Shown here: piece by piece, positions 1-7,695 of the stretch
Numbering within the stretch: the first letter of the stretch is position 1
How the letters are laid out: every line of letters starts with the position of its first letter
Origin: DATJPD01 sp036394195
Lineage (GTDB): Bacteria > Pseudomonadota > Alphaproteobacteria > CACIAM-22H2
Length of the DNA stretch: 51,329 bases
Reading direction: 5' to 3'
Assembly (NCBI GenBank): GCA_036394195.1
Contig: DASWFO010000056.1
Coordinates: 1 to 51,329 of the forward strand
Made by a program: the position numbers and the translations under genes
Notes under the pieces: model-generated
Told to the model about the DNA's origin: nothing
The model's input: only the letters and a program-made list of their open reading frames with translations
Databases searched by the model: none

Positions 1-29
1 CGATCCCGCCGCAAGTCCGGGTCTATTGA
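1..29 (+). CDS. sdhA: Succinate dehydrogenase flavoprotein subunit, C-terminal end only
   Basis: Only the last codons lie in the window. Reading from base 3 gives IPPQVRVY followed by TGA at 27-29. This matches the usual end of alphaproteobacterial SdhA (PPKxRVY). The sdhB gene starts 18 bases later on the same strand, which is the normal sdhAB order and supports the call. The fragment is too short to say anything about the catalytic domain. Confidence 0.6.
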
Positions 30-47
30 ACGAAGGCATCGTCAGAG

Positions 48-824
48 ATGGTCGCGTTTCGTTTGCCGAAGAATTCGAGGGTCAAACCCGGCCATACCTG
101 GCTTGGAAATACGACGGACACCGCGACGAGGCGCGTTCGCATCTACCGCTGGAATCCCGACCATGGGACGAACCCGCAGCTCGACACCTACGTCCTCGAT
201 GCCAAGTCCTGTGGGCCGATGGTTCTGGATGTCCTGATCCGAATCAAGGACCAGATCGATCCGACACTCACGTTTCGGCGGTCATGCCGCGAAGGCGTAT
301 GCGGCTCCTGCGCCATGAACATCAACGGCGTAAACACCCTGGCTTGTACCAAGCCCTGCGGCGAGGACGCGGGCGACATCACGGTCTATCCGCTGCCGCA
401 CTTGACGGTCATCAAGGACCTGGTGGTGAACCTGACCGGCTTTTTCGCGCAGTACACTTCGATCAAGCCATGGATGCAGACCGCGTCGCCGCAGCCGGTT
501 CGGGAGCGGCGTCAGTCGCCCGACGAGCGGGCGAAACTGGATGGGCTGTACGAATGCATTCTCTGCGCCTGCTGCGCGACCTCGTGCCCGAGTTACTGGT
601 GGAACTCGGACCGTTATCTCGGGCCAGCCGTCCTTCTTCAGGCCTTCCGCTGGATCGCGGACAGCCGTGATGAGATGACTGGCGAACGCTTGGACGAGCT
701 GCAGGATCCGTTCAAGTTGTACCGGTGCCATACGATCATGAATTGCACGCAAGCTTGCCCAAAAGGCCTGAATCCAGCGAAAGCAATCTTCCAGATCAAA
801 CGACTCCTTATGATGCGGCAGTGA
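48..824 (+). CDS. sdhB: Succinate dehydrogenase iron-sulfur subunit
   Basis: SdhB carries electrons from the SdhA flavin to quinone in respiratory complex II on the inner face of the membrane. The 258-residue length is normal. The plant-type 2Fe-2S domain has Cys80, Cys85, Cys88 and Cys100. The C-terminal ferredoxin domain has Cys170, 173, 176 and 180 and Cys227, 233 and 237, which hold the 4Fe-4S and 3Fe-4S clusters. SCREGVCGSCAMN and CHTIMNCTQACPKGLNPAKA are family signatures. The sequence between the domains departs from what I know of housekeeping alphaproteobacterial SdhB (a TKPCGEDAGD stretch, VVNLTGFFAQY), so it may belong to a second sdh locus; this is inference. The ATG at 48 follows the sdhA stop closely and has only a weak ribosome site. 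Confidence 0.93.
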   Translation: MVAFRLPKNSRVKPGHTWLGNTTDTATRRVRIYRWNPDHGTNPQLDTYVLDAKSCGPMVLDVLIRIKDQIDPTLTFRRSCREGVCGSCAMNINGVNTLACTKPCGEDAGDITVYPLPHLTVIKDLVVNLTGFFAQYTSIKPWMQTASPQPVRERRQSPDERAKLDGLYECILCACCATSCPSYWWNSDRYLGPAVLLQAFRWIADSRDEMTGERLDELQDPFKLYRCHTIMNCTQACPKGLNPAKAIFQIKRLLMMRQ

Positions 825-917
825 CATCCCGCACGTGCGGCTGCACCCACGTCCGTCGCGGCCATCGACGTTGTCGTGGACGTCGAGCCACAATCCCGCC
901 CTGTTCGGCTGCGCGCC

Positions 918-1658
918 TCAACAGCGGAGATCAGGTCGCCACCTCCTTAGTCGCATGCCCTGAAGTTCCTCACTGAGCGAAACGTAGGGTCCGTTGGGTC
1001 GAAGCAAGAGAGTCGGCGGCGCCAGATTCACCGCCGCTCCCCCGATGACGATTGAATTGCCGCTGACACCTCCGGGTGCGTCGAGGACACGAGCTTCGAG
1101 ACCGGCTCTGGCGATCCGGGCCCCGACAACATCAGCGCGAGTCTCCGTGTCCCGCTCTGCCACGACATTCACGAAGATAAATCCGGGGGTCCTCAGGCGT
1201 TGGCGTGCGAGTCGAAAGAAATCAACGGAGGAAAGTTCCGGAGGCGTTTCGTCGCCGATGAATGCATCGACGATAATCGCATCATAGGACTTACGGCTCC
1301 GCTTAAGAAAAGTCGATCCATCGTCGATGTGGCAGGTGATCCCCGGTGGCAGCGAAAAATATCGTTGGGCTAAAACGATGGATACAGGATTGATCTCAAC
1401 GATCGTGACGCGTCGGTTCGCTTTGGTGAGCATCGTTGCGAGTGTTCCGCCACCGCATCCGATCATGAGCACCCGACGGGCGGCCGTTTGCGCAAGCAGT
1501 CCATACATCGCGTGGATGTACGGCGTTAAGCTGATGCCGTTGCAGTCCGCTTCGCTCTGAAAATGACCGCCCTGCATATAGACGTGAGAGCTGGTGCCGC
1601 GGTACCTGAGAATCGTAATCTCTCCGAATTTCGAAGGTTCCTTCGCGACAATGATCAT
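918..1658 (-). CDS. Spermidine-synthase-like SAM-dependent methyltransferase-fold protein (copy 1)
   Basis: The 246-residue protein has the Rossmann fold of spermidine synthase and related class I methyltransferases. The SAM loop is VLMIGCGGGTLATML at residues 63-77. An acidic residue ends strand 2 (VEIN, 87-90), and DAIIVDAFIGD lies at 126-136. The spermidine synthase signature DSTDPIGP, present in the true SpeE at 30.5 kb, is absent, so polyamine synthesis is unlikely. The start is forced: an in-frame TGA lies directly before the ATG at 1658. A paralogue lies at 11915-12838 and aligns from IVAKEPSKFGEITILRYR onward. The gene is convergent with sdhB and downstream of the small protein at 1822-2103. 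Substrate unknown. Confidence 0.8.
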   Translation of the reverse strand: MIIVAKEPSKFGEITILRYRGTSSHVYMQGGHFQSEADCNGISLTPYIHAMYGLLAQTAARRVLMIGCGGGTLATMLTKANRRVTIVEINPVSIVLAQRYFSLPPGITCHIDDGSTFLKRSRKSYDAIIVDAFIGDETPPELSSVDFFRLARQRLRTPGFIFVNVVAERDTETRADVVGARIARAGLEARVLDAPGGVSGNSIVIGGAAVNLAPPTLLLRPNGPYVSLSEELQGMRLRRWRPDLRC

Positions 1659-1821
1659 TCAGCGCCCCTGCGATTTCGCGGTCTTGTCCGATGCTGTTCA
1701 AGCGGGCTGCGCATTCCCTGGCCACCCTATGTGCTGTGGCCAGAGGGGCGTCGTGCCCGAGGCGGCGATACGTCTTCGCAGAAGCACGTGCTGGCCGCCG
1801 CCACGACGTGCACGTCGTTGA

Positions 1822-2103
1822 CTATTTCTGCGCTGGCAGCGATATCGATTCGAGACCCTTCACCGCCGCCAACAAAACAGCGCCGCGATGCGCGCCGGTG
1901 GCTCGCAGGGCTTCCTGCTCAAGCTGTTCGCACAATTCATCGCAGAGCGACCGGGTAGTCTTCGCGTCCATCTCGCCAGCCTCCGCCTCGAGCCGCCGGA
2001 TGAGATCGTCGAGCTCTTTCCGCCACCGATCAGGCAAGCTCGGTTGCTGCGCCAACCGCTCGATCGCCTGGCGGTAGCGTCCGTATAGGTCTGTGGCACG
2101 CAT
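1822..2103 (-). CDS. Small conserved protein of unknown function (copy 1)
   Basis: This is a 93-residue, charged, probably helical protein without signal or membrane segments. I do not recognise a family. It is very probably real. GGGAGGAT lies at normal distance before the ATG at 2103, and a clear paralogue lies at 10365-10649. The two share the opening YxRYRxAI pattern and a strongly conserved tail: LCxQLEQEALRAT, then HRxAVLLAAVxGLESISxP. Conservation at the protein level between two diverged copies shows selection on the reading frame. It is divergent from the XRE gene at 2286 and lies upstream of the methyltransferase at 918-1658. No function should be assigned. Confidence 0.75.
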   Translation of the reverse strand: MRATDLYGRYRQAIERLAQQPSLPDRWRKELDDLIRRLEAEAGEMDAKTTRSLCDELCEQLEQEALRATGAHRGAVLLAAVKGLESISLPAQK

Positions 2104-2270
2104 GATCGATCCTCCCTACAACATGTTCTCGACCGCGTTGATCCTAAGACCGCCGCGCCGACAATCCTGCGGGTCCGCGGCAAGGTCGTATTAGGCCGCT
2201 TCCGCAATATACGAGTTGAAATGGCATAAGCAATGCGGCACGCCCAATATCTTTCATTCTAAACGTCATA

Positions 2271-2276
2271 TATAAT
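2271..2276 (+). promoter_or_regulatory. Perfect -10 box in front of the XRE gene
   Basis: TATAAT lies 9 bases before the ATG at 2286 in an AT-rich stretch that stands out from the GC-rich surroundings. A start of transcription about 7 bases downstream of the box would leave almost no leader, and no Shine-Dalgarno sequence is visible, so the XRE mRNA may be leaderless. No convincing -35 box was found. Confidence 0.5.
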
Positions 2277-2285
2277 GTTCCAACC

Positions 2286-2534
2286 ATGATCACCTCAAGC
2301 CAACTTCGCGCCGCGCGCGCTTTGCTCGGGCTCGACCAGAGCGAGCTGGCCAGCCGGTCGGGCCTTTCCGCCCCGACCATCCAGCGCATGGAGGCGAGCG
2401 ACGGGGTCATTCGAGGAAACGTCGATTCGTTGGTGAAGCTCGTCGCCGCGTTCGACGAAGCGGGACTCGCCTTTATCGAGGACAACGTCGCCAGCATGGC
2501 GGGCGGCCGCGGCGTCCGGCTGAAAGGGACATAG
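2286..2534 (+). CDS. XRE-family helix-turn-helix transcriptional regulator
   Basis: The 82-residue protein is almost entirely a Cro/C1-type helix-turn-helix domain: LRAARALLGLDQSELASRSG gives helices 1-2, and LSAPTIQRMEAS the recognition helix (about residues 6-40). The C-terminal part (VDSLVKLVAAFDEAGLAFI, ending GGRGVRLKGT) is the typical helper segment of short alphaproteobacterial regulators that act as dimers. It lies just before the Ehr complex genes on the same strand, so it may control them or its own promoter; this is inference. A broken homologue lies at 11560-11798. Confidence 0.85.
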   Translation: MITSSQLRAARALLGLDQSELASRSGLSAPTIQRMEASDGVIRGNVDSLVKLVAAFDEAGLAFIEDNVASMAGGRGVRLKGT

Positions 2535-2606
2535 GCCATCATGGCTGTTCCTTCGCAACCGCCGCCCGAAGTTCCAGCGCTCCGCGCGTCAAGACGGTAG
2601 GTCCGG

Positions 2607-4619
2607 ATGTTGGCGACGATTGTGCTCTGGTGCGTGACCGCGTTCCTCGCACTGGCCATCGTCGCCGTGACAGTCGCCCGGCATGCCTCCGCCACGCCGG
2701 TCGTCTACGGCGCAAGCCTCGCCGCTTCGCTGGTCGCCTTGGCCGGTGGACTCGCCGGCCTCATCGACACGGCGGAGCCGCCGGCGGCGGCCATTCTGCC
2801 GCTCGGCCTCCCATGGCTGGGCGCCCATTTCCGCATCGACGCGCTCGCGGCCTTCTTCCTGGTCGTCGTCAATCTCGGCGGTGCGGCCGCGAGCCTGTTT
2901 GCGCTCGGCTATGGCCGCCATGAACCGGCGCCGCACCGTGTGCTCCCATTTTTTCCGGCGTTCCTGGCCGGCATGAACCTTGTGGTCCTGGCCGACGATG
3001 CGTTCACGTTCCTCCTGTCGTGGGAGTTCATGTCGCTCACGTCCTGGGCGCTCGTCATGGCCTATCATCGGGTCAGCGACAACGCGCGGGCGGGCTACAT
3101 CTATCTCATCATGGCGAGTTTCGGCACGCTGTGCCTGCTGCTCGCCTTCGCCCTGCTGGCCGGGCCGGATGGTGCCTACGGCTTTGCAGCGATGCGGACG
3201 AATCATGTGCGGCCTTTGTTCACGGCCCTCGTTTTGGGACTGGTTCTGCTCGGCGCAGGCTCGAAGGCCGGTTTGGTGCCGCTGCATGTCTGGCTGCCAC
3301 TCGCCCATCCGGCCGCGCCCAGCCATGTGTCCGCGTTGATGAGCGGCGTCATGACGAAGGTTGCCGTCTATGGCTTCATCCGCATTGTCCTGGACTTGCT
3401 CGGCCCGCCGGAGTGGTGGTGGGCGATGGTCGTGCTGGCTCTCGGCGGCATCACCTCTGTGATGGGCGTGCTTTACGCGCTCATGCAGCACGACCTCAAG
3501 CGGCTGCTGGCGTATCACACTGTCGAAAACATCGGCATCATCTATATCGGCCTCGGCCTGGCGCTCGCGTTTGAGGCCAACCACGTCACCTGGGCCGCCG
3601 CTCTCGCCCTGACCGCGGCGCTGTTTCATGTCCTCAATCATTCGCTCTTCAAGAGCCTGCTGTTCTTCGGCTCGGGCGCCGTCCTGACGGCCACCGGCGA
3701 GCGCGACATGGAGCATCTGGGCGGGCTCATTCACCGGATGCCATTCACGGCGTTCGCGTTTCTCGTTGGGTGTGTCGCGATCTCGGCGTTGCCGCCGCTC
3801 AACGGATTCGTGTCGGAGTGGCTGACGTTCCAGGCGATCCTGCAGAGCCCCGATCTGCCCCAATGGGGACTCAAAGTCCTCATTCCGGCGGTCGGCGCGC
3901 TCTTGGCGCTGTCGGCGGCCCTCGCGGCCGCCTGCTTCGTCAAGGCATTCGGGGTCACCTTTCTTGGTCGGCCGCGAACGCCCGCCGCCGCGGGCGCGCA
4001 CGAAGTCGATCGCTTTTCGCTTACCGCCATGTTTGCCTTCGCGTTGCTGTGCCTGCTGGCCGGCATTCTGCCCGGCCTCGTCATCGACGCGTTGACCCCC
4101 GTCGTCCACGGGCTCGTCGGCGATCGCATGCCGGTCCAACTCGGGGTCCCATGGCTCTCGATCGTGCCCATTGCCGAGGCGCGCAGTTCCTACAATGGGC
4201 TGCTCGTTTTCATCTTCATCGGCATCTCGGCCTCGCTCGCGATCTACGCGATTCATCGTCTGGCGTCGCACGCACTCCGGCGTGCCCCACCGTGGGATTG
4301 CGGCTTTCCGAATACCAGCCCGATCACGCAGTACACCGCAGGGAGCTTTGCCCAGCCGATCCGCCGGGTTTTTGGCACCAGCGTGTTCCGCGCCCGCGAG
4401 GCGGTGCACATGCCGCCGCCCGGCGATCGCCGTCCGGCACGCTTGCATGTCGATCTCCGCGATCTCGTGTGGGAGGTGCTCTACGCGCCGGTGGCGGACG
4501 CCGTCGATACGGTGGCCGGACGCCTCAACGTCCTGCAGTTCCAGACCATCCGACGCTATCTGAGCCTGGTCTTCGCGGCCCTGATCCTTCTCTTGTTGGT
4601 GCTCGGAATATGGCCGTGA
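2607..4619 (+). CDS. hyfB: Hydrogenase-4 component B-like antiporter subunit of an Ehr complex
   Basis: This 670-residue polytopic membrane protein belongs to the NuoL/M/N and Mrp antiporter family (proton-conducting subunits of complex I and group 4 hydrogenases). Conserved channel residues are visible: Glu140 in SWEFMSLTSW, Lys220 in GAGSKAGLVPLHVWLP, and Lys251 in SGVMTKVAVYG. The C-terminal third holds further membrane segments and a soluble stretch with DCGFPN, as usual in HyfB. It is the first of six co-directional genes. The next gene starts inside its last codons (10-base overlap), so translation is probably coupled. The ribosome site before the ATG at 2607 is weak. The role inferred is ion translocation coupled to redox chemistry in the arm that includes HyfG and HyfI. 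Confidence 0.9.
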   Translation: MLATIVLWCVTAFLALAIVAVTVARHASATPVVYGASLAASLVALAGGLAGLIDTAEPPAAAILPLGLPWLGAHFRIDALAAFFLVVVNLGGAAASLFALGYGRHEPAPHRVLPFFPAFLAGMNLVVLADDAFTFLLSWEFMSLTSWALVMAYHRVSDNARAGYIYLIMASFGTLCLLLAFALLAGPDGAYGFAAMRTNHVRPLFTALVLGLVLLGAGSKAGLVPLHVWLPLAHPAAPSHVSALMSGVMTKVAVYGFIRIVLDLLGPPEWWWAMVVLALGGITSVMGVLYALMQHDLKRLLAYHTVENIGIIYIGLGLALAFEANHVTWAAALALTAALFHVLNHSLFKSLLFFGSGAVLTATGERDMEHLGGLIHRMPFTAFAFLVGCVAISALPPLNGFVSEWLTFQAILQSPDLPQWGLKVLIPAVGALLALSAALAAACFVKAFGVTFLGRPRTPAAAGAHEVDRFSLTAMFAFALLCLLAGILPGLVIDALTPVVHGLVGDRMPVQLGVPWLSIVPIAEARSSYNGLLVFIFIGISASLAIYAIHRLASHALRRAPPWDCGFPNTSPITQYTAGSFAQPIRRVFGTSVFRAREAVHMPPPGDRRPARLHVDLRDLVWEVLYAPVADAVDTVAGRLNVLQFQTIRRYLSLVFAALILLLLVLGIWP

Positions 4620-5566
4620 TCCTCGACTTCGCCGTTCAGGGTGGCCAGATGTTGCTGGTCCTCTTGCTGGCACCGCTGCTGACCGGATTCGTGCGCAAGG
4701 TCAAAGCACGCCTTCTGCGCCGCCAGGGGCCGCCCGTCGTCCAGCCCTATCGAGATCTTGCCCGGCTGCTGCACAAGGACGTCGTGCTGGCCGAGAACGC
4801 GTCCTGGCTGTTCCGGCTCGCTCCCTATCTCATCTTCGCCGCGACGTGGGTGGCAGCCGCCCTCGTGCCGACCTTCGCGACCGGCCTGCTGTTCAGCTGG
4901 ATGGCCGATCTCATCGCGATCACTGCCCTTCTCGGAAGCGCACGCTTCTTCCTGGCGATCGCGGGCATGGACGTGGGCACCAGTTTCGGCGGCATCGGCT
5001 CCAGCCGCGAGGTGATGATCGCCTCCGTCGCCGAACCCGCGATGCTGATGATCGTCTTCACCCTGGCGCTCGTCGCCAAGTCGACCCAGCTCTCCACGAT
5101 CTCCAACGTCATGCTGTCCGGGCATGTGGGCCTGCGCATCTCGCTGGGTCTCGTGCTCGTCGGCTTGATCGTCGTCGCGATCGCCGAGAACGCCCGCATC
5201 CCGGTCGACAATCCAGCGACGCACCTGGAGCTGACGATGGTTCACGAGGCCATGATCCTCGAATATTCCGGACGGCATCTCGCGGTGATCGAGCTGGCGG
5301 CTTTCCTGAAACTGCTGCTCTATGTCTCGCTCATTGCCTGTATCTTCTTGCCCTGGGGCCTCGCACCGGCCGACGCCGGACCCGCCGCCTATGTCACGGG
5401 CCTCGCCTCGTATGTCGCGAAGCTCGCGCTTGGCGGCGTTCTGCTCGCCCTGTTCGAGACTGTGATCGCCAAGATGCGGGTGTTCCGCGTGCCGGTTTTT
5501 CTCGGGGCCGCCCTGATGCTCGGCCTCCTCGGCACGCTCCTCTTGTTTGTCTCGCAGGGGCTTTAG
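4610..5566 (+). CDS. hyfC: Hydrogenase-4 component C-like (NuoH-type) membrane subunit
   Basis: The 318-residue protein is the NuoH/HyfC/HycD homologue that links the soluble redox arm to the membrane arm. Hallmarks are RLLRRQGPPVVQPYRDL (about 34-50), GIGSSREVM (128-136), and AENARIPVDNPATHLELTMV (192-211), followed by a conserved HEAMILEYSG. About eight membrane segments can be seen. I chose the ATG at 4610, which overlaps the hyfB stop by 10 bases; the open frame extends further upstream but only as a shadow of hyfB. It ends directly against the hyfE start with no gap. Confidence 0.9.
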   Translation: MAVILDFAVQGGQMLLVLLLAPLLTGFVRKVKARLLRRQGPPVVQPYRDLARLLHKDVVLAENASWLFRLAPYLIFAATWVAAALVPTFATGLLFSWMADLIAITALLGSARFFLAIAGMDVGTSFGGIGSSREVMIASVAEPAMLMIVFTLALVAKSTQLSTISNVMLSGHVGLRISLGLVLVGLIVVAIAENARIPVDNPATHLELTMVHEAMILEYSGRHLAVIELAAFLKLLLYVSLIACIFLPWGLAPADAGPAAYVTGLASYVAKLALGGVLLALFETVIAKMRVFRVPVFLGAALMLGLLGTLLLFVSQGL

Positions 5567-6229
5567 ATGGACGGACTCAACTTCGATATCGCGCATCTCT
5601 TCGCCGGCGGTCTGGTGCTGGTGAGCTTCATGATGATCTACCAGGACCGGCTCTACGCATTGCTCAACGTGTTTGCGCTCCACGCCTTCGTGCTGGCCTT
5701 TTCGGTCGGCTGGCAAGCGCATGTCCAGGATGCACCTCACCTATATATCACCACGGCGATCGCGATCGTCTTCAAAGGCATCATCATCCCGGTGGCGCTC
5801 CACCGGATCATCCAGCGCCTCGGCATCCACCGCGAGATCGAGACGGTCGTTGGCATCGGGCCCACGATGCTGTTCGGCATCGGCCTCGTCGCCCTGTCCA
5901 TGGCGGTCATGCTGCGCGTCACCGCCGACGCCGACCGCCTCGCTCGCGAAGACGTCGCTCTCGCGCTGTCGGTGGTTCTCCTCGGCCTCCTCATGATGGT
6001 GACGCGGCGCAACGCGGTGAGCCAAGTGGTCGGCTTCATGTCGCTGGAGAACGGCCTTGTCCTGGCCGCCACCGGCGCCAAAGGCATGCCGCTGGTCGTC
6101 GAGATGAGCGTGGCCTTCTCGATCCTCGTTGCCTTTATCGTTATCGGTATCTTCCTGTTCCGCATCCGCGAGCGCTTCGACACCGTTGATGTCCAGGCCC
6201 TCGATCGATTCCGCGGAGACCAACGATGA
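5567..6229 (+). CDS. hyfE: Hydrogenase-4 component E-like membrane subunit
   Basis: The 220-residue protein is made almost wholly of membrane helices and resembles HyfE. Its C-terminal half corresponds to the NuoK-like part of complex I. The conserved segment SQVVGFMSLENGLVLAATG (about 150-168) carries the buried Glu expected in NuoK-like subunits. It starts at the base after the hyfC stop and overlaps hyfF by 4 bases (ATGA). The protein ends with a short charged tail. It probably forms part of the ion path next to HyfC. Confidence 0.88.
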   Translation: MDGLNFDIAHLFAGGLVLVSFMMIYQDRLYALLNVFALHAFVLAFSVGWQAHVQDAPHLYITTAIAIVFKGIIIPVALHRIIQRLGIHREIETVVGIGPTMLFGIGLVALSMAVMLRVTADADRLAREDVALALSVVLLGLLMMVTRRNAVSQVVGFMSLENGLVLAATGAKGMPLVVEMSVAFSILVAFIVIGIFLFRIRERFDTVDVQALDRFRGDQR

Positions 6230-7692
6230 GCGGCCTCGCCCTCGATGCCCCGGTCTTCGACATGCTGAGCGCCATCCTGCTGATCCCACTGGGGGCCGCG
6301 GCCCTGCTGGCGCTGCTGCCTGGCTATCGGCTCACCGCGCGACTCAATGTTCTGGCGACGTTCCTGACCTTGGCTGCAGCTCTATCGCTGTTCTTCTTCC
6401 AGCGGCCGGAGGCAGGGCCATATCTGCTGATCGACGATCTCAACGTCGTCTTCATTGCGCTCAACACGTTCGTCGGATTCACGACCAGCGTCTTCAGCGC
6501 CAGCTATATCGCGCACGAGCTCGAGATCGGCCGGCTGACGCCGACCTACCTCCGCTTCTATCACGCCATGTATCAGGTCCTCATGTTCGCCATGAACCTG
6601 GCGCTCAGCGCCAACAATATCGGGCTGATGTGGGTGGCCATCGAGCTCGCCACACTCACCACCATCCTGATGGTTGGCATCTACCGGACCCACGAGGCGA
6701 TCGAGGCCGCCTGGAAATACTTTATCCTCGGGAGCGTCGGCATCGCGCTCGCGTTGTTCGGTACGATCTTGATCTATCTTGCGGCGCAACCGGTGATGGG
6801 CGGCGGCCTGGACGCCATGGTCTGGACGCTGCTGATCGAGCACGTCGCCCGCTTCGATCCAGCGCTCCTTGACGTCGCCTTCGTCTTCCTTCTGCTCGGC
6901 TATGGAACCAAGGTCGGCTTGGCACCGTTACACGCATGGCTTCCCGATGCCCATGCTGAGGGTCCCACCCCGATTTCGGCTGTGCTCTCCGGGCTTCTCC
7001 TCAACGTGGCACTTTACGCCGTATTGAGATTCAAGATGCTGTTGGCGGCCAACCCTAAGGCGATTGCGCCCGGACCCCTCATGATCACGATGGGATTGGG
7101 CTCGCTGATCTTCGCCGCGTTCATGCTGTACCGCCGGCGCGACGTCAAGCGCATGTTCGCCTACTCCTCGATCGAGCATATGGGGATCATCACGTTCGCG
7201 TTCGGCATGGGCGGCCCACTCGCCAACTTCGCCGGCCTGTTGCATATGACCATGCACAGCCTGACCAAGTCCGCGATCTTCTATGCGGTCGGCCACATCG
7301 CGCAGGTGAAAGGGACCCAGAAGATCGCCGAAATCCGCGGGCTGACCGAAACCCACCCCTTGCTCGGATGGGGACTCGTCGTCGGCATCTTTGCGATCGC
7401 CGGCATGCCGCCGCTCGGCATTTTCATGAGCGAGTTCCTGGTCGTCAGCTCGACGTTCGCGCGTGAGCCGTTGCTGGCGATTCCGCTTGTCTTCGGGCTC
7501 CTGGTCGCCTTTGGCGCGCTGCTTCTCCGCGTCAACAGCCTCGCCTTCGGCGACCCGCTGGGCAGCACGAAGCCCGCCGAAGCATCCTACGTGCCGCTCT
7601 ATGCGCATCTAGCGCTGGTGCTCGGCGCCGGCCTCTATCTGCCGCCGCCGCTGGTGGTATGGTTTCAGCACGTGGCTGGCTTGCTGGGGTAG
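6226..7692 (+). CDS. hyfF: Hydrogenase-4 component F-like antiporter subunit
   Basis: This 488-residue protein is a second NuoL/M/N-family subunit. Residues 1-100 form the N-terminal segment with LLIDDLNVVFIALNTFVGF. Glu140 lies in WVAIELATLTT and Lys229 in GYGTKVGLAPLHAWLPDAH. SGLLLNVALY follows. A quarter of the way further on, RRRDVKRMFAYSSIEHMG is the usual loop of this family. The pair HyfB plus HyfF suggests more than one ion channel in the complex. It overlaps hyfE by 4 bases and is followed after 3 bases by hyfG. The N-terminal 90 residues have a diverged relative in the remnant at 13157. Confidence 0.9.
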   Translation: MSGLALDAPVFDMLSAILLIPLGAAALLALLPGYRLTARLNVLATFLTLAAALSLFFFQRPEAGPYLLIDDLNVVFIALNTFVGFTTSVFSASYIAHELEIGRLTPTYLRFYHAMYQVLMFAMNLALSANNIGLMWVAIELATLTTILMVGIYRTHEAIEAAWKYFILGSVGIALALFGTILIYLAAQPVMGGGLDAMVWTLLIEHVARFDPALLDVAFVFLLLGYGTKVGLAPLHAWLPDAHAEGPTPISAVLSGLLLNVALYAVLRFKMLLAANPKAIAPGPLMITMGLGSLIFAAFMLYRRRDVKRMFAYSSIEHMGIITFAFGMGGPLANFAGLLHMTMHSLTKSAIFYAVGHIAQVKGTQKIAEIRGLTETHPLLGWGLVVGIFAIAGMPPLGIFMSEFLVVSSTFAREPLLAIPLVFGLLVAFGALLLRVNSLAFGDPLGSTKPAEASYVPLYAHLALVLGAGLYLPPPLVVWFQHVAGLLG

Positions 7693-7695
7693 ACA

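Noticed and set aside
918..1658. Annotation as spermidine synthase
   Set aside because: The DSTDPIGP motif of SpeE is missing, and a real speE with speD exists at 30.5-31.9 kb.
2589..4673. Long minus-strand open frame opposite hyfB (694 codons)
   Set aside because: It is rich in Arg, Gln, Asp and His with no domain, mirrors the codon pattern of hyfB on the other strand, and has no ribosome site. It is a GC-driven shadow.
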